Positions 12,046-19,812 are shown, counted from the stretch's first letter. The stretch is 50,357 nucleotides of DNA from a bacterium (GCA_021825655.1 JAKAGU010000001.1:1-50357), one strand, 5' to 3'. Notes: generated by a model not told the origin, from the sequence alone. Numbers and translations are program-made.

Positions 12046-12219
12046 TTATTTCTTCCAATCCTTAACCAACAACCCCCCTCTGACTTTCTTAACAAGAACT
12101 TTTTGCTTTTCGCGCCAGCGCAGCTTTTCCACCAATTCCACGGGCAAAGTCAGGCCCAACGAGGTTTTGCCCATTTTCTGGATTTTCCTAATGTTTTTCT
12201 CAGATTCTTTGCGGTTCAT
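12046..12219 (-). CDS. AbrB/MazE/SpoVT-type DNA-binding protein
   Basis: A 57-residue ORF with sequence features of the swapped-hairpin AbrB family: RKIQKMGKTSLGLTLPVELV is the usual strand-turn-strand, followed by LRWREKQKVLVKK and a short C-terminus. Such proteins act as antitoxins or as autorepressors. It is the first gene of the cassette, ends 1 bp before the GIY-YIG start codon, and is preceded by two overlapping perfect palindromes. The simplest role is control of the cassette. No toxin of MazF or VapC type is adjacent. Confidence 0.8.
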   Translation of the reverse strand: MNRKESEKNIRKIQKMGKTSLGLTLPVELVEKLRWREKQKVLVKKVRGGLLVKDWKK

Positions 12220-12222
12220 ATA

Positions 12223-12240
12223 TAAATACGTATTTAAATA
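12223..12240. promoter_or_regulatory. Overlapping palindromes, likely operator of the cassette
   Basis: TAAATACGTATTTA (12223-12236) is a perfect 14-bp palindrome, and TATTTAAATA (12231-12240) is a second perfect palindrome that overlaps it. Both sit between the predicted transcription start and the AbrB-like start codon, a natural place for autorepression. Confidence 0.6.
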
Positions 12241-12248
12241 CTAACTAC

Positions 12249-12277
12249 ATATTAATCCTGTTGTAGGCCTTTTGCAA
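12249..12277 (-). promoter_or_regulatory. Promoter of the five-gene defence cassette
   Basis: On the minus strand: -35 TTGCAA (12272-12277), a 17-bp spacer and -10 TAATAT (12249-12254). It is the only clear promoter for 12219 down to 8304. Confidence 0.7.
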
Positions 12278-12296
12278 AAACTGGCTCAAAATAGCC

Positions 12297-12320
12297 AAAA
12301 CCCCGCTTTCGCGGGGTTTT
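12297..12320. terminator. Bidirectional terminator
   Basis: CCCCGC (12301-12306) pairs with GCGGGG (12311-12316) around TTTC, with A and T runs on both sides. It ends the engB operon on the minus strand and marks the right edge of the AT-rich cassette. Confidence 0.8.
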
Positions 12321-12347
12321 GTGTACTAAGGTAGACCATTCAGCTAC

Positions 12348-12698
12348 TTACTCAAACAGCTTGCGTTTACGTTGACCACCTTCGAATGGAGTCTGCGACT
12401 CTTCAGGTTCGGGTGTTGGCTTAGACTTAGGCTCGACCACAGCCCGTGGCGCCACCGGATTGCTCCCTGTTGAATTTTTTCTCGTATTTGATTCGATCTT
12501 TTTTAATAAACCTATTGCTTCATTTATTTTCCAATACCATAAAACTATTTCACGAAAAACTAAAAAAACAACAACAATTATACACAGTATAAAAATTAAA
12601 GTAACAACTGACAAAGCGGCGGTGGATGATTGGTTTTGTACTGGATAAGAACCCCCTTCGTTAAAGGCTTGGGCAGTCAATATATTTAGATGGATCAT
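12348..12698 (-). CDS. Small single-pass membrane protein, unknown function
   Basis: 116 residues. One strongly hydrophobic segment at about 28-50 (AALSVVTLIFILCIIVVVFLVF) is followed by EIVLWYWKINEAIGLLKKI, an amphipathic helix that may form a coiled coil, and then a Pro/Glu/Lys-rich disordered tail ending in KRKLFE. I recognise no enzyme motif. The short N-terminus before the membrane segment contains a Gln/Ser-rich stretch. It follows engB by 16 bp and shares its terminator, so the two are probably co-expressed. Confidence 0.65.
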   Translation of the reverse strand: MIHLNILTAQAFNEGGSYPVQNQSSTAALSVVTLIFILCIIVVVFLVFREIVLWYWKINEAIGLLKKIESNTRKNSTGSNPVAPRAVVEPKSKPTPEPEESQTPFEGGQRKRKLFE

Positions 12699-12714
12699 GA
12701 AATTTTTTATTTAA

Positions 12715-13284
12715 TTAATTTAAAATTTCGTTCACTAGATCCATAACCCCAATCCGCTTTTCCGCGGAATACGGCAGCACCTGGTAGTCGCCCACCGCAT
12801 CCTGGATGGCTTTCAGTTTTTTGTGGTATTCGGATTTTTTTAGCTTGTCCACTTTGTTGGCCAATATAACTACATTTTTGTCCGCCTGTTCCAAGCTATG
12901 GAGCATTTGCAGGTCTGTATCCGTAACCCCCACCACGGCATCTACAATCATAACCACTTTTTTCTGGCTGTAAGGCGAGCCCAGGAGGTACCAATAAATG
13001 CGCTGCTGGAGCAGGTTCTGCACGTCTTTGGACGCGCGGGCAAAACCATAACCCGGCAAGTCCACCAAGTAGACTTTGTTGTTTATAAGAAAAATGTTTA
13101 TTTCCTGGGTGTGCCCGGGAAAGGCGCTGGTTTTGGCCAAACCTTTTTTGCCTGTCAGAGAATTGATGACGCTGGACTTGCCCACATTGGACCGCCCAAT
13201 AAAAGCCACCTGGGGCATGCCATCATCCAAAAGCTCGTCTTCTCCTACTATCCCTTTTACAAATTTTGCCGATGTTATATTCAT
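12715..13284 (-). CDS. engB: Ribosome biogenesis GTPase EngB/YsxC
   Basis: 189 residues with all G motifs of the YihA/EngB family: G1 GRSNVGKSS (30-38), G3 DLPGYGFA, G4 NKVDK and a G5-like YSA. EngB binds the immature large ribosomal subunit and helps its late assembly. The length is normal for the family. A -10-like TATACA lies about 11 nt before the ATG. The downstream partner is a small membrane protein; the divergent neighbour is an ABC exporter. Confidence 0.95.
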   Translation of the reverse strand: MNITSAKFVKGIVGEDELLDDGMPQVAFIGRSNVGKSSVINSLTGKKGLAKTSAFPGHTQEINIFLINNKVYLVDLPGYGFARASKDVQNLLQQRIYWYLLGSPYSQKKVVMIVDAVVGVTDTDLQMLHSLEQADKNVVILANKVDKLKKSEYHKKLKAIQDAVGDYQVLPYSAEKRIGVMDLVNEILN

Positions 13285-13349
13285 AGGATTTCCCGTGTAT
13301 ACATATTAGACTTATGCCTCTGCTTTGGCAAAAGCAGTCTTTAAAATGC

Positions 13350-13355
13350 TATAAT
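13350..13355 (+). promoter_or_regulatory. -10 box giving a leaderless mRNA for the ABC transporter
   Basis: A perfect TATAAT, preceded by TGC (extended -10), ends exactly 6 nt before the ATG at 13362, so transcription should start at or next to the start codon. Confidence 0.7.
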
Positions 13356-13361
13356 TCCCCT

Positions 13362-14303
13362 ATGCCTAAAGTGATTGAAGTCAAAAATCTGGTAAAGACC
13401 TATAAGAAAGGCCGGAAAGGCGGAGAAACCTTCCGGGCCGTGGACAACGTGTCTTTTAGCGTGGAAAAAGGCGAAATTTTCGGGCTCCTGGGCCCGAACG
13501 GCGCGGGCAAGACCACGACTTTGGAAATTATAGAAGGCTTAAAAAAACAGGACAGCGGCAAAGTTACAATTTTGGGCCTCGACAACCTGCAGCACACCAC
13601 GGAAATTAAAAAGCGCATTGGCGTGCAACTCCAGGAGTCCGGCTACTTGCCCAACCTTACCTTAGGCGAGCTCCTCAGCCTGTTTGCCTCCTTTTACCGC
13701 CACGAAACCACGGACATTAAGTGGCTGCTTAAGCTCGTAGATTTGGAAAGCAAGGAGCACGCCTATGTCAAAGACCTTTCGGGCGGTCAGCGCCAGCGCT
13801 TTACCATTGCCACCACCATGGTCAACAGCCCGGAAATTGTGTTTTTGGATGAACCCACCACAGGCCTGGACCCTTCGGCGAGACGCTCCTTGTGGCAGCT
13901 GGTTAAAAACATCAACGGCCAGGGCATTACGGTAATTCTCACCACCCACTACATGGAAGAGGCGGAGTTTTTGTGCCACCGCGTGGGCATTATGGACCAG
14001 GGCAAAATTTTGGAAATTGACGAGCCGGCCAAGCTCATTGACAACCTCTCCCAAACTTCGCAGATTTCTTTTCTGACCGATGCCGCGGTGGACGAGGCCG
14101 TGTTTTACCAGGCGCCCGGCGTAACCAAGGTTTATAACCACGCGCCCAAGACCATTTTGGAAATTGACTCGCTCAACCACATTGGCGAAATTGTGGAAAT
14201 CCTCCGCAGCCACCGCATAAAATTTTCCGGCTTTATGGTAAAAACCGCTTCCTTGGAAGACGTATATTTGGATTTGACGGGAAAGGAGTTCGATAATGAC
14301 TAG
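13362..14303 (+). CDS. ABC-2 type transporter ATP-binding protein
   Basis: 313 residues from the ATG at 13362, chosen because the -10 box lies between it and the upstream in-frame start. Walker A is GPNGAGKTT (44-52), the ABC signature LSGGQ (139-143), Walker B VFLDEP (160-165) and the switch histidine in TTHYMEEAE. The C-terminal extension (about 220-313) resembles that of CcmA/DrrA-type drug or polysaccharide exporters. It overlaps the permease gene by 8 bp, making a two-gene exporter. The substrate cannot be read from sequence. Confidence 0.93.
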   Translation: MPKVIEVKNLVKTYKKGRKGGETFRAVDNVSFSVEKGEIFGLLGPNGAGKTTTLEIIEGLKKQDSGKVTILGLDNLQHTTEIKKRIGVQLQESGYLPNLTLGELLSLFASFYRHETTDIKWLLKLVDLESKEHAYVKDLSGGQRQRFTIATTMVNSPEIVFLDEPTTGLDPSARRSLWQLVKNINGQGITVILTTHYMEEAEFLCHRVGIMDQGKILEIDEPAKLIDNLSQTSQISFLTDAAVDEAVFYQAPGVTKVYNHAPKTILEIDSLNHIGEIVEILRSHRIKFSGFMVKTASLEDVYLDLTGKEFDND

Positions 14304-15039
14304 TTTCAAGCAGCTGTTTTTGGCCAACCTCAAAATTTTCTACCGCGAAAAGTCGGGTTTCTTTTGGACTTTGGCCATGCCCGCGTTCATTTACATTGCC
14401 CTGTCCGTGCTGCCCATTAGCGGGGCTTTCGGCAGGGGCTCCAATTACGCGAACTTTGTGCTGCCCGGCATTATTGCCATGGTCATTATGCAGGGCGGGA
14501 TTTACGGCCTGGCCTACTGGATGACGGACCTAAAGGCCCGCGGGGTGATTAAGCGGCTGAACGCCACGCCCATAGACCCCAAAGAACTGGTGCTCTCCCT
14601 GGTGGCTTCGCGCGTCTTGGTAATTTTCGGACAGGTAATCATTCTCACGCTTTTGGGCGTGGTGTTTTTCCACGCCCAGTTTGCGGGCAACATTTTGTCC
14701 GTAGCCGTCCTGGCCACGCTGGGCGGCGGAATTTTCCTGACTTTGGGCCTGCTTATTTCCACCTTTGCCACTTCCTACGATTCGGCTGCGCCCATTACTT
14801 CGGCAATTGGCCTGCCCATGACTTTTCTGGGCGACATTTTCTACCCGGTTTCCGTGCTGCCGCACGGGCTCCAGGTGTTTGCCAAATGCCTGCCCATTAC
14901 CTATTTGGCGGACGGCATGCGCCTGGCCTACTCCCAGCCTTTTGCCTGGACCACGTTTTGGCCGGATGCTGCCATTTTGCTGGCTTGGCTGCTGGGCATT
15001 TTGCTGCTTGCCTCCCGGGTATTTAAACTCAAAGAATAA
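14296..15039 (+). CDS. ABC-2 type transporter permease
   Basis: 247 residues with about six hydrophobic segments, beginning with a cytoplasmic amphipathic start (FKQLFLANLKIFYREKSGFFW) typical of ABC-2 permeases (DrrB/NatB-like). The motif LNATPIDPKELVLSLVASR in the first cytoplasmic loop and the late GLPMTFLGDIFYPVSVLP segment, which matches the family's conserved FlsG.fyPv.lP pattern, support the call. It partners the ATPase upstream to export a drug, lipid or glycan; which one is unknown. Confidence 0.9.
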   Translation: MTSFKQLFLANLKIFYREKSGFFWTLAMPAFIYIALSVLPISGAFGRGSNYANFVLPGIIAMVIMQGGIYGLAYWMTDLKARGVIKRLNATPIDPKELVLSLVASRVLVIFGQVIILTLLGVVFFHAQFAGNILSVAVLATLGGGIFLTLGLLISTFATSYDSAAPITSAIGLPMTFLGDIFYPVSVLPHGLQVFAKCLPITYLADGMRLAYSQPFAWTTFWPDAAILLAWLLGILLLASRVFKLKE

Positions 15040-15042
15040 CAA

Positions 15043-15070
15043 AACCGCTCCCTCCAGGGGAGCGGTTTTT
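15043..15070. terminator. Bidirectional terminator between the ABC exporter and tsaB
   Basis: A stem of AACCGCTCCC with GGGAGCGGTT is followed by a T-run on the plus strand and by an A-rich mirror for the minus strand. It serves convergent genes. Confidence 0.85.
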
Positions 15071-15369
15071 TATTTGAGCAGCTTTTGCATTTGGGCCCGG
15101 GTTTTGGGCACCACTTTCACGCCCCAGGAAAGGCCTAAAGCCTCTGCCATGACCACGCCCACCCGCACGCCCGTATAACTCCCCGGGCCTTTGTTTACAA
15201 AAATCTTTTGCAAAGCCGGCCGGCGGCCGTGCAAAAATTCTTCCAGCTTGGCCAAAGTTTCATGCGACTTTTGCGCCTCCAGCTTGTAAACTTTTTTTTC
15301 CAGTTTTGCGCCTTCGCCGAGCGCAAAGGTGATTTGGTCAAAATCCGCAGTATCAATGTATAAGTTCAT
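15070..15369 (-). CDS. tsaB: TsaB-like protein, N-terminal half only (t6A synthesis)
   Basis: 99 residues carrying the TsaB hallmark GPGSYTGVRVG (61-71), with the ASKHA-fold start MNLYIDTAD. TsaB scaffolds TsaD in adding threonylcarbamoyl to A37 of ANN-decoding tRNAs. Usual TsaB proteins have about 220 residues in two ASKHA lobes; here the reading frame ends after the first lobe without sign of a frameshift, as seen in other Patescibacteria. It lies 5 bp after the murE-like gene. tsaE is at 38227; tsaD is not in the window. Confidence 0.85.
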   Translation of the reverse strand: MNLYIDTADFDQITFALGEGAKLEKKVYKLEAQKSHETLAKLEEFLHGRRPALQKIFVNKGPGSYTGVRVGVVMAEALGLSWGVKVVPKTRAQMQKLLK

Positions 15370-15374
15370 AGTGC

Positions 15375-16679
15375 CTAGTGCTTAGTGCTTAATAAATCCC
15401 GTACCACCTGCCGGTCGTCCCAGGCAATGCGTTGGTTGCCCGGCAGCACCAAGAACTGTTCGCTGCCCTTGCCCGTAATAACCACAATGTCCCCGGCCCG
15501 GGCCTGACCCAGCGCCTGCTTAATGGCCGCGCGCCGATCCAGGATAATTTCAAAGTCCTTTTGCGGCGCTGCCTGCCTAATGCCGGTTACCACATCGGCC
15601 GCGATTTTTTGCGGGTCGGAGTCGTACACGTCATCATTGGTAACAAAAATTTTGTCCGCGTATTGGGCGGAGATTTTTCCAAACTCAAATCGTTTGCCTA
15701 CGTCCCGATGTCCGCCCGTGGACCCGAACACGTGCAGAATTTTCCCGTGGGGCAAAGCGGCCAGGGCCTGGAGCGCTGTGGCCATGCCCGCAGGCTCCGG
15801 CGCGTAGTCCACAAACACGCGGAAGGCTTGCCCGGCTTTTATTTCTTCCAAGCGCCCGGCCGAGCCGGTAAAGTCCTCTAGGGCCCGGGCAGCGGCAGCC
15901 AGGCTAATGCCCAACGCTTCGGCCGCGGCAGCGGCCAGGCTGGCATTGTAAGCGTTAAACTCCCCGGCTACAGGCAAACTAAAAGCCGTGTGCTCCAAAG
16001 CGAAGGCCAGTTTTTCCCCGGCCTGGATATCGGTCAGCAGCAAAACTTTTTCCAGCTGGTAAAACTTCTTGGCCTGATCCCGGGTAATGCCCAGCTTGTG
16101 CGCAGCCGGAAACTGTAAAAAATACTCGGCCTGCGCATCGTCCAAATTCGCCACAATCGCCGAATTCTTGCCGACCAGCTTGGCAAAAAGCTTGCCTTTG
16201 GCCTGTTTGTACTTTTCAAAACTGCCGTGCGCTTCCACATGCGCGGGGTGAAGGTTGGTAAACAGAGCCAGGCTGAAAGGAATGCCCAGGTGCCGGTTCT
16301 GGGCCAGGCCTTCGGACGTGCATTCCACAATGGCAAACTTACAGCCGTTTTTTTTCATGGCCAAAAGCTGCTTTTGCAAAAGCGGCCCGCCGGGCATGGA
16401 CAGGCCGTGCCGGTTCATGTGTTCCGCCCGGCCGTCATGAAAACTGATGGTGGTAATAAAGCCGCAAGCGCGCTGGCTGCGGTTTAAAATATGCGCCAGC
16501 ATGCGCACCGTGGAAGACTTGCCCGCCGTGCCGGTCACGCCAATGACGGTCATACCCTGCCCCGGCCGGCCGTAATAATAGGAAGCGGCCACGGCCAAAG
16601 CGCCGTGGTAATAGGGCTGTAAAACCTTAAACAGTTTTTTGGGCAGCAAGCTACGGAGCGCCTGTTTGAAAAAGCTCAT
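15375..16679 (-). CDS. murE: MurE-like Mur ligase (UDP-MurNAc-peptide synthetase family)
   Basis: 434 residues. The ATP-binding P-loop is GVTGTAGKSS (47-56), with the central-domain motif FTNLHPAHVEAHGSFEKYKQAK typical of MurE and the C-terminal FGSTGGHRDVGKR. Mur ligases add amino acids to the UDP-MurNAc peptide of peptidoglycan. The usual N-terminal substrate domain is replaced by about 40 residues, and the diaminopimelate motif DNPR is replaced by DDVYDSDP, so the amino acid added may not be meso-DAP. Its -10 box lies 6 nt before the ATG (leaderless). tsaB follows in the same operon. Confidence 0.85.
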   Translation of the reverse strand: MSFFKQALRSLLPKKLFKVLQPYYHGALAVAASYYYGRPGQGMTVIGVTGTAGKSSTVRMLAHILNRSQRACGFITTISFHDGRAEHMNRHGLSMPGGPLLQKQLLAMKKNGCKFAIVECTSEGLAQNRHLGIPFSLALFTNLHPAHVEAHGSFEKYKQAKGKLFAKLVGKNSAIVANLDDAQAEYFLQFPAAHKLGITRDQAKKFYQLEKVLLLTDIQAGEKLAFALEHTAFSLPVAGEFNAYNASLAAAAAEALGISLAAAARALEDFTGSAGRLEEIKAGQAFRVFVDYAPEPAGMATALQALAALPHGKILHVFGSTGGHRDVGKRFEFGKISAQYADKIFVTNDDVYDSDPQKIAADVVTGIRQAAPQKDFEIILDRRAAIKQALGQARAGDIVVITGKGSEQFLVLPGNQRIAWDDRQVVRDLLSTKH

Positions 16680-16685
16680 GCAGGC

Positions 16686-16691
16686 ATTATA
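16686..16691 (-). promoter_or_regulatory. -10 box of murE, leaderless
   Basis: TATAAT on the minus strand, exactly 6 nt before the ATG at 16679. Confidence 0.65.
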
Positions 16692-16697
16692 GCGAAA

Positions 16698-16726
16698 TTG
16701 GCTTAAAAGAAAAAATATCGTATAAT
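16698..16726 (+). promoter_or_regulatory. Promoter of the ClpC-like operon
   Basis: TTGGCT (16698-16703), a 17-bp spacer, TATAAT (16721-16726), reading right and divergent from murE. Confidence 0.65.
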
Positions 16727-16757
16727 AAAGGCGAAGAAAACCTTTTTAAGAAACAAA

Positions 16758-17093
16758 GTGAACAATTTTCCCTTAAACCTCCTGACCCTGCCCGTGTGGT
16801 GGTATACCACGGGCTTGAAATTGGTCTGGCGCTGGTACCGGCGGCGGACCAATTTTTTCCTGCAATCCACGGGCCTGGTGCTGTTTGCCCGCCACATGAA
16901 CGAACCGCTGTACCAGGACTACAGCAAGAGCGGCGTATTCATCAGCTTCTTTTTAAGGATCCTGGTGCTCTTGTATAAAGCCCTGGCCTCGGGCCTGAGC
17001 CTCGTGGTTTACGGCCTGGTGCCCGTGCTTTACGTCTGCCTCCTGCCCGGCGTGCTGGTTATGATTATTTTTCAACTTCTAAACCATGCTTGA
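16758..17093 (+). CDS. Small basic membrane protein preceding the ClpC-like ATPase
   Basis: 111 residues from a GTG start. A basic N-terminal half with Trp/Arg-rich segments (VWWYTTG, VWRWYRRRTNFF) is followed by two hydrophobic helices at about 60-80 and 83-107. No known domain is recognised. It overlaps the ClpC-like gene by 8 bp, which suggests translational coupling and a membrane partner role for the anchored AAA+ protein. The same order, small membrane protein then ClpC, would be worth comparing in related genomes. Confidence 0.65.
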   Translation: MNNFPLNLLTLPVWWYTTGLKLVWRWYRRRTNFFLQSTGLVLFARHMNEPLYQDYSKSGVFISFFLRILVLLYKALASGLSLVVYGLVPVLYVCLLPGVLVMIIFQLLNHA

Positions 17094-19764
17094 ACTGGAT
17101 TTGCAAAAAAATTCCGGGCCCGGCTGGCCGCTGGCCGCGCGCGCGGGCAAAGTCACCCTAACTTTTGGCGGCAGCCTGAAAGCCGAACGCATTGGCAAGG
17201 AACGCCTGGGTTTTTTGCTGGAACGGGTGGTGGATGTTGTACTCTGGTCTTTGCTGTTTTTGGGCCTCTTGGCCCTGGCGGCCTCGGCTTATTCGGGCTT
17301 CCAAGCCTGGGGCGGCCGCTACTTGTGGGAAGGCCGCTTTCTGTGGGAAGGTTCGGCTTACAGCTTTGTTTTCTGGCTGTCGGCTTTAACCGACCTGTAC
17401 CTCTGGGCCCGGCGGGCGCAAAAAAATCTGGACAACCAGGATACGGACCTAATGGCCCTGGAAGAACGCACCTGGCAGCCGGTGAGCGAAGAAACCGTGG
17501 ACGTTTACGAGCTGTTTAACCGCGAAGCCAAGCTGGCCTGGAACGGCGCGCTGAAGTTTGCCCAAAAACGGCAAGCCGCGGCGGCGCGGCTGGCTTTGGA
17601 GCCGGACAGCGCTGTCCCTGCTAAAATTACGGCCGCCGACCTCCTGCTCTCGCTCCTGGAAAACCGCAGCGTGGCTTCCCTGTTTTTCCGGATCGGGGTG
17701 AACGTGCACGACATTGCGGAAGTCATAAAAAACTACGCGCTCTTGGCCGGCGAAAAAGCCGAAGGCCTGGAACACTTTGACCAAATCCCCTTTGCCGCCC
17801 TGCAGGAAGCCACCAAGCTGCACAACAAAACCATTGACCCGCTCATGCTGCTCTGCAGCCTGCCCGCCTGTCTGGGCGACGAGCATATTATCCAGGCGGT
17901 GTTTTTAAACATCAACCTCAGCCAGGAAAAGCTGGAAAATATCGCTTCCTGGATTTTCCACTTAAGGCTGCTGAGCGAAGACTTGCGGCTGTTTAAAAAA
18001 CTTTCCAAATTCAAGCCGGACAGCGACATTAACACGGGACTGACTTCCGTGCCCACGATTTACCTGGACCGCTACGGCCAGGACCTTACCCGGCAGGCCA
18101 AGTACGGCCGCCTGCCCGTGGCTTTGGGCCGGGGCACGGATTTGAAGGAAATTTTCAAACTGGCCACCGCGGGCACGGGCAACATTGTGGTAAAAGGCGA
18201 AGTCGGCAGCGGCCGCACCACCCTGGTTAACGAGTTGGCTTACAAAATGGCCAGCGAGCAGGTACCCAGCCTCTACCAGGACAAGCGTTTGGTGCGTTTG
18301 GATATTGCGGGTATTTTGGGCAGCGGCCAGAAAACCGAAAGCCTGTTCGTCCAGACCCTGAAAGAAGCCGTGTTCTCCGGCAACATTATTCTGGTGATTG
18401 AAGATATCCAGGAGCTGGCCCAAACCATGTCCGGCTCGGGCTTAAGCCTGCTGGACATTCTTATAAATTTTTTGCAGAGCCACCGCCTCACGGTTATTGC
18501 CACCACCTCCGTGGAGGGCTACACCGATTACCTGCGCGACGCGGCTAATTTCGAACAGGTCTTTAACCCCTACGAGCTGCGCCATTTGTCGCACAACGAA
18601 ATCCTGCTGGCCTGTTGCATCCGCGCCAGCCTCTTGGAAACCCACAATGACTGCCTCTTTAAATACCAGGCCATTGAACAGGCCGTAGATTTGACCGATG
18701 TGTACATCCACGGGCAGAACCAGCCGCAGAAAGCCATTGCCGTGCTGGTGGAAGCCGCTTCCCGGGCCAAGCACCAGAGTAAAAAAATCGTCAGCGAAAA
18801 TTTGATCCAGCAAATCATCAGCGAAAAAACCCACATCCCCGCGGACACCTTAAAAGAAGATGAAACCGAAAAACTGCTGCACCTAGAAGAGCTTATCGGC
18901 CAGCGCGTGATCGGCCAGCGCTCCGCGGTCACGGCCGTGGCCGAGGGCCTGCGCCGCGCGCGCAGCGGCCTGGCTTCCGGCAGCCGACCGTTGGCTTCTT
19001 TCCTGTTTTTAGGGCCCACAGGCGTGGGCAAAACGGAAATCGCCCGCACTCTGGCGGATATTTATTTCGGCGAAAGCAAATTCCTCCTGCGGCTGGATAT
19101 GTCGGAATTCCGGGGCCCGGACGGCATGGAAAAACTTTTGGGCCGGGCCGACAGCGCGCTGGATACGCCCATTGTCAAACACATCAAGAACTACCCCTTC
19201 TGCCTCCTGCTTTTGGATGAATTTGAAAAGGCCAGCCCGGAAATTACCAACCTCTTCCTGCAGATCTTGGAAGACGGCCGCCTGACTTCAGGCCGGGGCG
19301 AGGTCTTGGACCTCACCCACACGCTGATCATTGCCACTTCCAATGCGGGCAGCGCGGAAATTCAGGACGGCATCCGGCAAAACCTAAGCCTCGACCAGAT
19401 AAAGACCCGGCTGTTCAACCAGACCCTGCACCAATTTTTCCCGCCCGAACTTTTAAACCGCTTTGACGCGGTGGTGGTGTTCTCGCCCTTAAGCCAGGAC
19501 GAGGTGGAGCAGGTCAGCCTGCTGCAGCTGCAGGCCCTGCAGCACGACCTGCTGCAAAAAGGCGTTAAGGCGACTTTCACCCTGAATGTGGCGCGGGATG
19601 TGGCCAAGAACGCTTTCGATCCGTCGCTGGGCGCCCGGCCCATCCGCCGCTACATCCAGGACCATCTGGAAAGCTTTGTGGCCAAGCTGCTGCTGCAGAA
19701 AAAACTCAAGCGCGGCTCCATTGTGACCATTGATTTTGTGGACAACGAATACCGGCTGGTCTAA
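17086..19764 (+). CDS. Membrane-anchored ClpC-like double AAA+ ATPase with altered first ATPase site
   Basis: 892 residues. Two transmembrane helices (about 48-72 and 88-108) precede a Clp N-like repeat region (170-310), a first AAA+ domain and a second AAA+ domain. The second domain is intact: Walker A GPTGVGKT (643-650), Walker B LLLLDEFEKA and a C-terminal D2-small domain (LGARPIRRYIQDHLE). The first domain has GEVGSGRTT (371-379), with Arg377 in place of the catalytic Lys, and Walker B reads IED (439-440 Glu-Asp) instead of DE. It probably unfolds or remodels proteins at the inner face of the membrane, powered by D2. No clpP is in the window. Confidence 0.88.
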   Translation: MLELDLQKNSGPGWPLAARAGKVTLTFGGSLKAERIGKERLGFLLERVVDVVLWSLLFLGLLALAASAYSGFQAWGGRYLWEGRFLWEGSAYSFVFWLSALTDLYLWARRAQKNLDNQDTDLMALEERTWQPVSEETVDVYELFNREAKLAWNGALKFAQKRQAAAARLALEPDSAVPAKITAADLLLSLLENRSVASLFFRIGVNVHDIAEVIKNYALLAGEKAEGLEHFDQIPFAALQEATKLHNKTIDPLMLLCSLPACLGDEHIIQAVFLNINLSQEKLENIASWIFHLRLLSEDLRLFKKLSKFKPDSDINTGLTSVPTIYLDRYGQDLTRQAKYGRLPVALGRGTDLKEIFKLATAGTGNIVVKGEVGSGRTTLVNELAYKMASEQVPSLYQDKRLVRLDIAGILGSGQKTESLFVQTLKEAVFSGNIILVIEDIQELAQTMSGSGLSLLDILINFLQSHRLTVIATTSVEGYTDYLRDAANFEQVFNPYELRHLSHNEILLACCIRASLLETHNDCLFKYQAIEQAVDLTDVYIHGQNQPQKAIAVLVEAASRAKHQSKKIVSENLIQQIISEKTHIPADTLKEDETEKLLHLEELIGQRVIGQRSAVTAVAEGLRRARSGLASGSRPLASFLFLGPTGVGKTEIARTLADIYFGESKFLLRLDMSEFRGPDGMEKLLGRADSALDTPIVKHIKNYPFCLLLLDEFEKASPEITNLFLQILEDGRLTSGRGEVLDLTHTLIIATSNAGSAEIQDGIRQNLSLDQIKTRLFNQTLHQFFPPELLNRFDAVVVFSPLSQDEVEQVSLLQLQALQHDLLQKGVKATFTLNVARDVAKNAFDPSLGARPIRRYIQDHLESFVAKLLLQKKLKRGSIVTIDFVDNEYRLV

Positions 19765-19774
19765 ATAAAAACCT

Positions 19775-19800
19775 AAAACCCCGCCTTAAGGCGGGGTTTT
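19775..19800. terminator. Bidirectional terminator
   Basis: A perfect 11-bp inverted repeat (AAAACCCCGCC, TTAA loop, complement) with A/T runs on both sides, between the convergent ClpC-like and FemAB genes. Confidence 0.9.
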
Positions 19801-19812
19801 AAAATGAACAAT

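Noticed and set aside
8303-12320. Attachment-site direct repeats or an integrase flanking the AT-rich cassette
   Set aside because: I compared both edges and found no convincing direct repeat, no tRNA gene and no integrase or transposase, so the mode of insertion is open.
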